Assembly (NCBI GenBank): GCA_009746045.1
Contig: RPFO01002201.1
Coordinates: 1-64,000, forward strand
Source: Mesostigma viride
Lineage: Eukaryota > Streptophyta > Mesostigmatophyceae > Mesostigmatales > Mesostigmataceae
Reading direction: 5' to 3'
Length of the DNA: 64,000 nucleotides
Each line of letters begins with the position of its first letter. Position 1 is the first letter of the stretch. A program made the position numbers and the translations under genes. The notes under the pieces were generated by a model that saw only the letters and a list, made by a program, of their open reading frames with translations, was not told the origin of the DNA and ran no database searches. Positions 41,201-47,200 of this stretch are shown piece by piece.

Positions 41201-44200
41201 TCCTGGTGGCGCTCCCCCCCGTAACTACCAAGTCTCCCATGGCCAGCTCCAGCACCTCCTCCGAAAAGGTACCCGTGACGTCGACCGGCCGCAAGTTGGT
41301 CGGGTCGCGCAGGGACGTCGACAGCACGACGGTCGGGCGTGCATCGTCGAAACGCACGACCAGCGCGGTCGACGAGGCGAGGTTGTCGTTCCCCGCCAAG
41401 TCCTTTGCGGCGCCCGCGAGAACGCGGATCGTGTACTCGCCCTGCCCAGCGGCACCTGGGGCGGGGTTCAGGTCGACCAGGTAGGTCCCTGGGGTTCCGT
41501 CCTCCCTCAGGTTGGCAAGGGTGCTCCCGGGGGATGGCCCGGAGACCGTCATCCCGGTCACTGTAAACCCGGTCACACGTTCCGTGAAGACGACGCGGAG
41601 GGGGATGGGGTTCTGGTTGGTGGGCGATCCCCCTAAGGCGGTCACCGTGACCGACGGCGGAGTCACGTCGTATACTGTCGGCGCAGGACCAGGCCGCAGA
41701 GACCAAAAGCAGGACCAGGAGGGCGATCGGCGAGGAGGGGAGGGGGGGGAGAGGCCATGGAGCAAACGAGGCAAGTCAGCTCGTGCAGGCACCAAATATA
41801 TGAAAAACACAGTACAATACTACTAAAGAGCTTTACAGAATCGTGGAGTCAGCATCCAAGCCCATGGCAAAGGCATGGCATACAACCCGCAGCTTTTACA
41901 GAAGGCCCGCGTCACTCCTTGCCATGCTACTCAAATGATGGGAGTTAAAAAAAACATATATAACCCATATGCCCTTACCCCCTTGTTCCCTTACGAAAAC
42001 CACCGAGACTCACCCCGGCTCAGCACGTTGGACGCGGTGTTCCCAAGCCCGTTGCTGCCCGTCGCGTTGCCAGCTGGCACACTGATCTTCACCTCGGCCT
42101 CCCGGAAGGGGCTCACCAGGAAGGTGAATATTGTGGCCAGCTGGTTACCAACAAAGGCGCTCAGCCGGGCATTCCCCTCCACCTTGATGTCTTGCAGGAT
42201 GAAGCCCTGCGGACAGGCCAAGCATGCACGGCTTCAGGAAAACCCGATGAAGGTGATGCTCTTGCATGGTCCAGCAGCGCTTGCTTGCCGGTGGATAGTC
42301 AACGTACAAGAAAGGCAAGGCATGGCATACAGTGTCAAGGTGTTCGAGCCGACTCAGGTCATCATGCACTCGGCCATGGCAGTAAACGCCTTTCCGACCA
42401 GGCATTCTGCATGGCAGCCGGGTTTCGAGTGGAAGGTGAACCTGTGACACTTGTGCAGCGGTTATGGTCTACGATCTGCAGCGGTTATGGTCTACGATCT
42501 GCAGCGGTTATGGTCTACGATCTGCAGCGGTTATGGTCTACGATCCGCAGCGGTTATGGTCTACGATCTGCAGCGATTATGGTCTACGATCGCAGCGGTT
42601 ATGGTCTACGATCTGCAGCGATTATGGTCTACGATCTGCAGCGGTTATGGTCTACGATCTGCAGCGGTTATGGTCTACGATCTGCAGCGGTTATGGTCTA
42701 CAATCTGCAGCGGTTATGGTCTACGATCTGCAGCGGTTATGGTCTACGATCCGCAGCGGTTATGGTCTACGATCTGCAGCGGTTATGGTCTACGATCCGC
42801 AGCGGTTATGGTCTACGATCTGCAGCGATTATGGTCTACGATCCGCAGCGGTTATGGTCTCAGTCTGCAGCGGTTATGGTCTACGATCTGCAGCGGTTAT
42901 GGTCTACGATCTGCAGCGGTTATGGTCTACGATCCGCAGCGGTTATGGTCTACGATCTGCAGCGATTATGGTCTACGATCCGCAGCGGTTATGGTCTCAG
43001 TCTGCAGCGGTTATGGTCTACGATCTGCAGCGGTTATGGTCTACGATCTGCAGCGGTTATGGTCTACGATCTGCAGCGGTTATGGTCTACGATCTGCAGC
43101 GGTTATGGTCTACAATCTGCAGCGGTTATGGTCTACGATCTGCAGCGGTTATGGTCTACGATCCGCAGCGGTTATGGTCTACGATCTGCAGCGGTTATGG
43201 TCAACGATCTGCAGCGGTTATGGTCTACGGTCCAAGAGACAACAATCTGGAGACTCAAAAAATGAACCACAAACCCTGGCCTGGAGGAAGGTTAGGCATC
43301 AATGAATTCATGCAACTTTGAAGCACAGTTCAGCGAAAACGTTTCAAGACTACTCGTGTTGCCATGATGAGCCCCACCCCTATGGCATTGACCAAGCACA
43401 TAATACAACATCAACGTATTTTGCCAGCATGCCATCATCATCTTTCGTCATCATCACACTAGTTACTTAGTACCCTTGCCATCATCCTATTTCCCTTATA
43501 TGAACATTGCGCACGTACCGTGACAGGCCCCGAGAAGGTCGCGGTCACGGGGAAGGGCGCGTTGGTCGGGTTGGGCGCGCTGCTGGTCAACGTCACGCTC
43601 ACTCCCGCATTGTCATACGTGATGCGGAAGATGACGCTGCCTGCACGGTTGAGGTTGCCCGCAACATCGCGCGCCGCGCCGCCGGGCACCGCCAGCGTGA
43701 TCGCTCCAGGGCCGACAGGGAAGACTTGGAAGGAATAGACCTGGGGTCAAGGCAAGGACAGGGCAAGCACGAGGGCAAAGTTCGCCAGGATAAGACCAGC
43801 AACCAGAGCAAGCAAGCACACGGGCAAAGTTTGCCAGGGTGAGACCAGCTACTAGAGCAAGCACATGAGCAAAGTTTGCCGGGGTAAGACGAGCAACCAG
43901 AGCAAGCACACGGGCAACGTTTGCCCGGGTAAGAACATCTGTTGTGCTCCAGCTTGCTTCCGTTAGGTGCCATGTCGGCAAAGATAGTGCGCCGCTGCAG
44001 GCCGAGCCATGCCGTCACCGTGGTGGGCTCATAAACGGGAAGCAAAATGATGTGCCGTGAATGCACCACCGAGCTAGGCAGTGCAGTGCTTGCGCTTGGG
44101 GCGGAGAAGGGGATACAATTCACCGAGCTGAGCATCACTGTCCCTACCAAATCACGACATAGCATATCACAATCCAGCTCTGCCCCTCCCTTCTGTGGCG

Positions 44201-47200
44201 TCAAGCATCCTCAACTGACATTGCCATCGAGGAAATTTCAGGAGGAGAAAGATACAAAGTAGTCTCCACCCTCGTACGCGAGGAGAGGGCAGAAGAAACA
44301 GTCTCGAACATGAACCACGTGGATGCCTGAAAACTACATCTAAATTCGCATGCCAAGATCTCCCGCACACTACGGAAAGATAGTTAAGGGTTTCTGCCCG
44401 TACCCGTGCCCCGCGCCCCCGTACCTGGAATGCCCCCGCCGCGTCCGGTGCGCCCACCCCCGCCAGCCCCGAGACCACGGCGTTGCTCGCCTGGACCGCG
44501 ACCACAACGGGGCTGCCCGTGCTCCCGTACCCGAGCACAGGCTCCGAGAACGTGGCCGTCATGTTGAAGGGGGACAGCGGCGTGATGCTGCCAGCTGTCA
44601 CCTGCGTCGAGGACAGCTCGACGGTGGGGCGTGTGCCGTCGTATTGGAACGTGAGCGAGGCCGGGGACGAGGGGGGGTTGCCGGCTCGATCGGTGATCCC
44701 TGCCGATGCCGACAACGTCACGCGGACGGCGCCGTCAACGCCGGGCCGCACTTGGAACGTCCAAGTGGCGCCGTTGGAGCCCGCCACCGAGGCAAGCGTG
44801 TTGGGCTCGTAGTTGCCGTTGACGGCGGTTATGCTGGCGGCGGTGAAGCCCACAACGGGCTCCGAGAAGGAGGCCGTGATGATGACCTGGCACCCGGCAC
44901 GCACGCAGAGTCAGCGAGAGGGCACAATCAGAGAATTTTGATTTTTACGGCAAACTCCCACTTCTGATCCCCTCTTGTGCAGGCGGGAAGTAGTGGCGGG
45001 GCAGGTGGGCAAGCCCGGGGGGGGCAGGGGGCGGTTGGATTTGAGGACGCGTGGCAGAGTGACGCTAACAACACCGACCCCAGGGGGAAATGAGAGCCCA
45101 CAAGGCTGTTAGGCACAGCCAAAGCCAAACAGAGAAAACCTTAGGAAGATAGCATTAACTAAGAAAACAAAATGGCAGCTGGATCAATAAGCCCATGTGC
45201 CAAAATAAAAAACAAAATCCTTCGTATTGGTTGATCTTTTCAACTCAAATGTGGCTGCAGTCTTCATCCGATCCTCTGGCTTGCATGAAGCCACCGGGCA
45301 GTGGCCCACCTGCATGCTATTCTATGTTACCACACCAAAGCAGTCAGGACCAAACAAAACTGACAAAATGGCCATGACTGTTACTAGATAACCACCATGC
45401 CATAGGGCCCGCTCCCACCCAGCCACAATCTCAACTCCTCTTTTGCAACATCATCCCATGAGGTAAACTTCCCTGCCGAGTAGCAGCCGATGTGCCGACA
45501 AAACCCCGTATTCAATTCACTCACGTATTCATTCCCACGTTTTCGATTCACTCGCGCATTCATTCCGTATTCATTCACCCGCACCTCTCAGGACACTCAA
45601 AGCAGCAGCCGCGGCGAGGACGCAGATGCACACGTACCGGGTTTGCATTGGTCGGGCTGCGTGCCGTCGATAGCGTCACAAACGGCCCGCCCGCGTCGTA
45701 TGAGAACGTGAGCTCTGCGCCATTGAGCATGAGATTGCCTGCCAGGTCACGCACCGCCCCGGCCGCCAGCCTAACGACGACATTCCCTTCCTGCACGCCC
45801 GCCAGCACAAACGTGTATGAGGCGGCCGCGCTGCCCACAACCTCTACCAACGCCGACACCGACCCACCGCCCTGGGCCACGCTGATGTCGTCGAGCGTGA
45901 GCCCCGTCACAGGCTCGTTGAATGTGGCAGTAATCGTGATGGGGGACGTGGGGGTGGCCCCCGCAGGGGTGATGGCGGAACTGGTCAGCGTGGCGGTCGG
46001 CGGGCCGGTGTCGTACACAATGACGAATAAATTGGAGATGAGGTTGGGGTTGCCGACGCCATCGAACGCGCTCCCTGCGGGCACCTGGACTTGCACGCTG
46101 CCGTCGCGTGTGGGCGATACGAGGAAGGAGTAGACGCGGCCGGTGGCGCCATCCACGGACACAAAGGAGGTGATGTCGGCGCCGAGCGTGACCAGGTCGG
46201 CCGTGCTGAACCCCGTCACACGCTCGCTGCAAAAGGGGGCGAAGGGGCAAATTGGCCAAGGGGCAAAGGGGAAGAGGGGCAAAGGGCAGAGGGATCAAAG
46301 ATTGAAGGCAACAGGGTAGAAGGGTAAAAAGGCATGCAGGGTCAAAGGTGATGTGGTGGAGAGGAGAAACACCAAGGGGAAAGGAAGCACATTGCAGGGA
46401 GAGAGGCGCGGAGAGGTATACTCGCATAGGGAGGGAATAACAAGGCAGAGCAGAGCATAGCGCGGTGGAGCACATGAACTTCCCATGGGCATGTCCCGAG
46501 AAATGACATGGGGAAAATGAAACGAAACGAAGTGGGGAAAATGAAATGAAATGCGCCATTCCCCATGCGCAAGGAACTCTCCTCCCTTGTCAAAGGCGGC
46601 CCATTTGGGTCTGTCGATGACCCGGCTCCACCACTGGCGCCAAGAACACGCCACCCAACACTTTCTGTCTCCGTTCGTGGACAAACCCTGCAAACGGCCT
46701 GCCTGATTCCGACTCTGTACCCATTCCCGTACAGGTGAGAGGCGACGAAACCGACGGCTCCCCGCTGCCTTTTCCTTCCCGAGAATTCTCGTTTCCCGTT
46801 TGAGACGGCCTGCCTCAACCCCACCGACGCAGCACACACCTGAACGTTGCCGTCACGCTGAACGGCCTCTGATTGGTCGGGCTGACCACCGCCGTGGCCA
46901 GCTCGACCGTCGGGTTGGTCGCGTCGTAAAACAGCGACAGCACGTTGGACGCCACGTTCTCCTCCCCCGCCACCGAGTTGGCCACGCCCGCCAGCACACG
47001 TACGGTGATCAGGCCCGGCGCACCGAAGGGGATGAGCGTGAATCGGAAGACCCGGGCGGTCAGCGTGGTGAAGCTTCCCAGGTCGACAAAGCCGTTGGAG
47101 ATGGAGATGTCGCCCCCCGTGAAGCTGTTCGCGAGCACATCCTCACTGAACGTGATCGTGACCTGGGGGTTGGGGGAGGGAGGGCGGAAGGGGAGGGAGA

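Noticed and set aside
42192-43321. Three overlapping + strand frames with [14 protein letters not shown]-type repeats
   Set aside because: A 23-bp minisatellite lacking stops in all three frames; lies in an intron of the opposite-strand gene.
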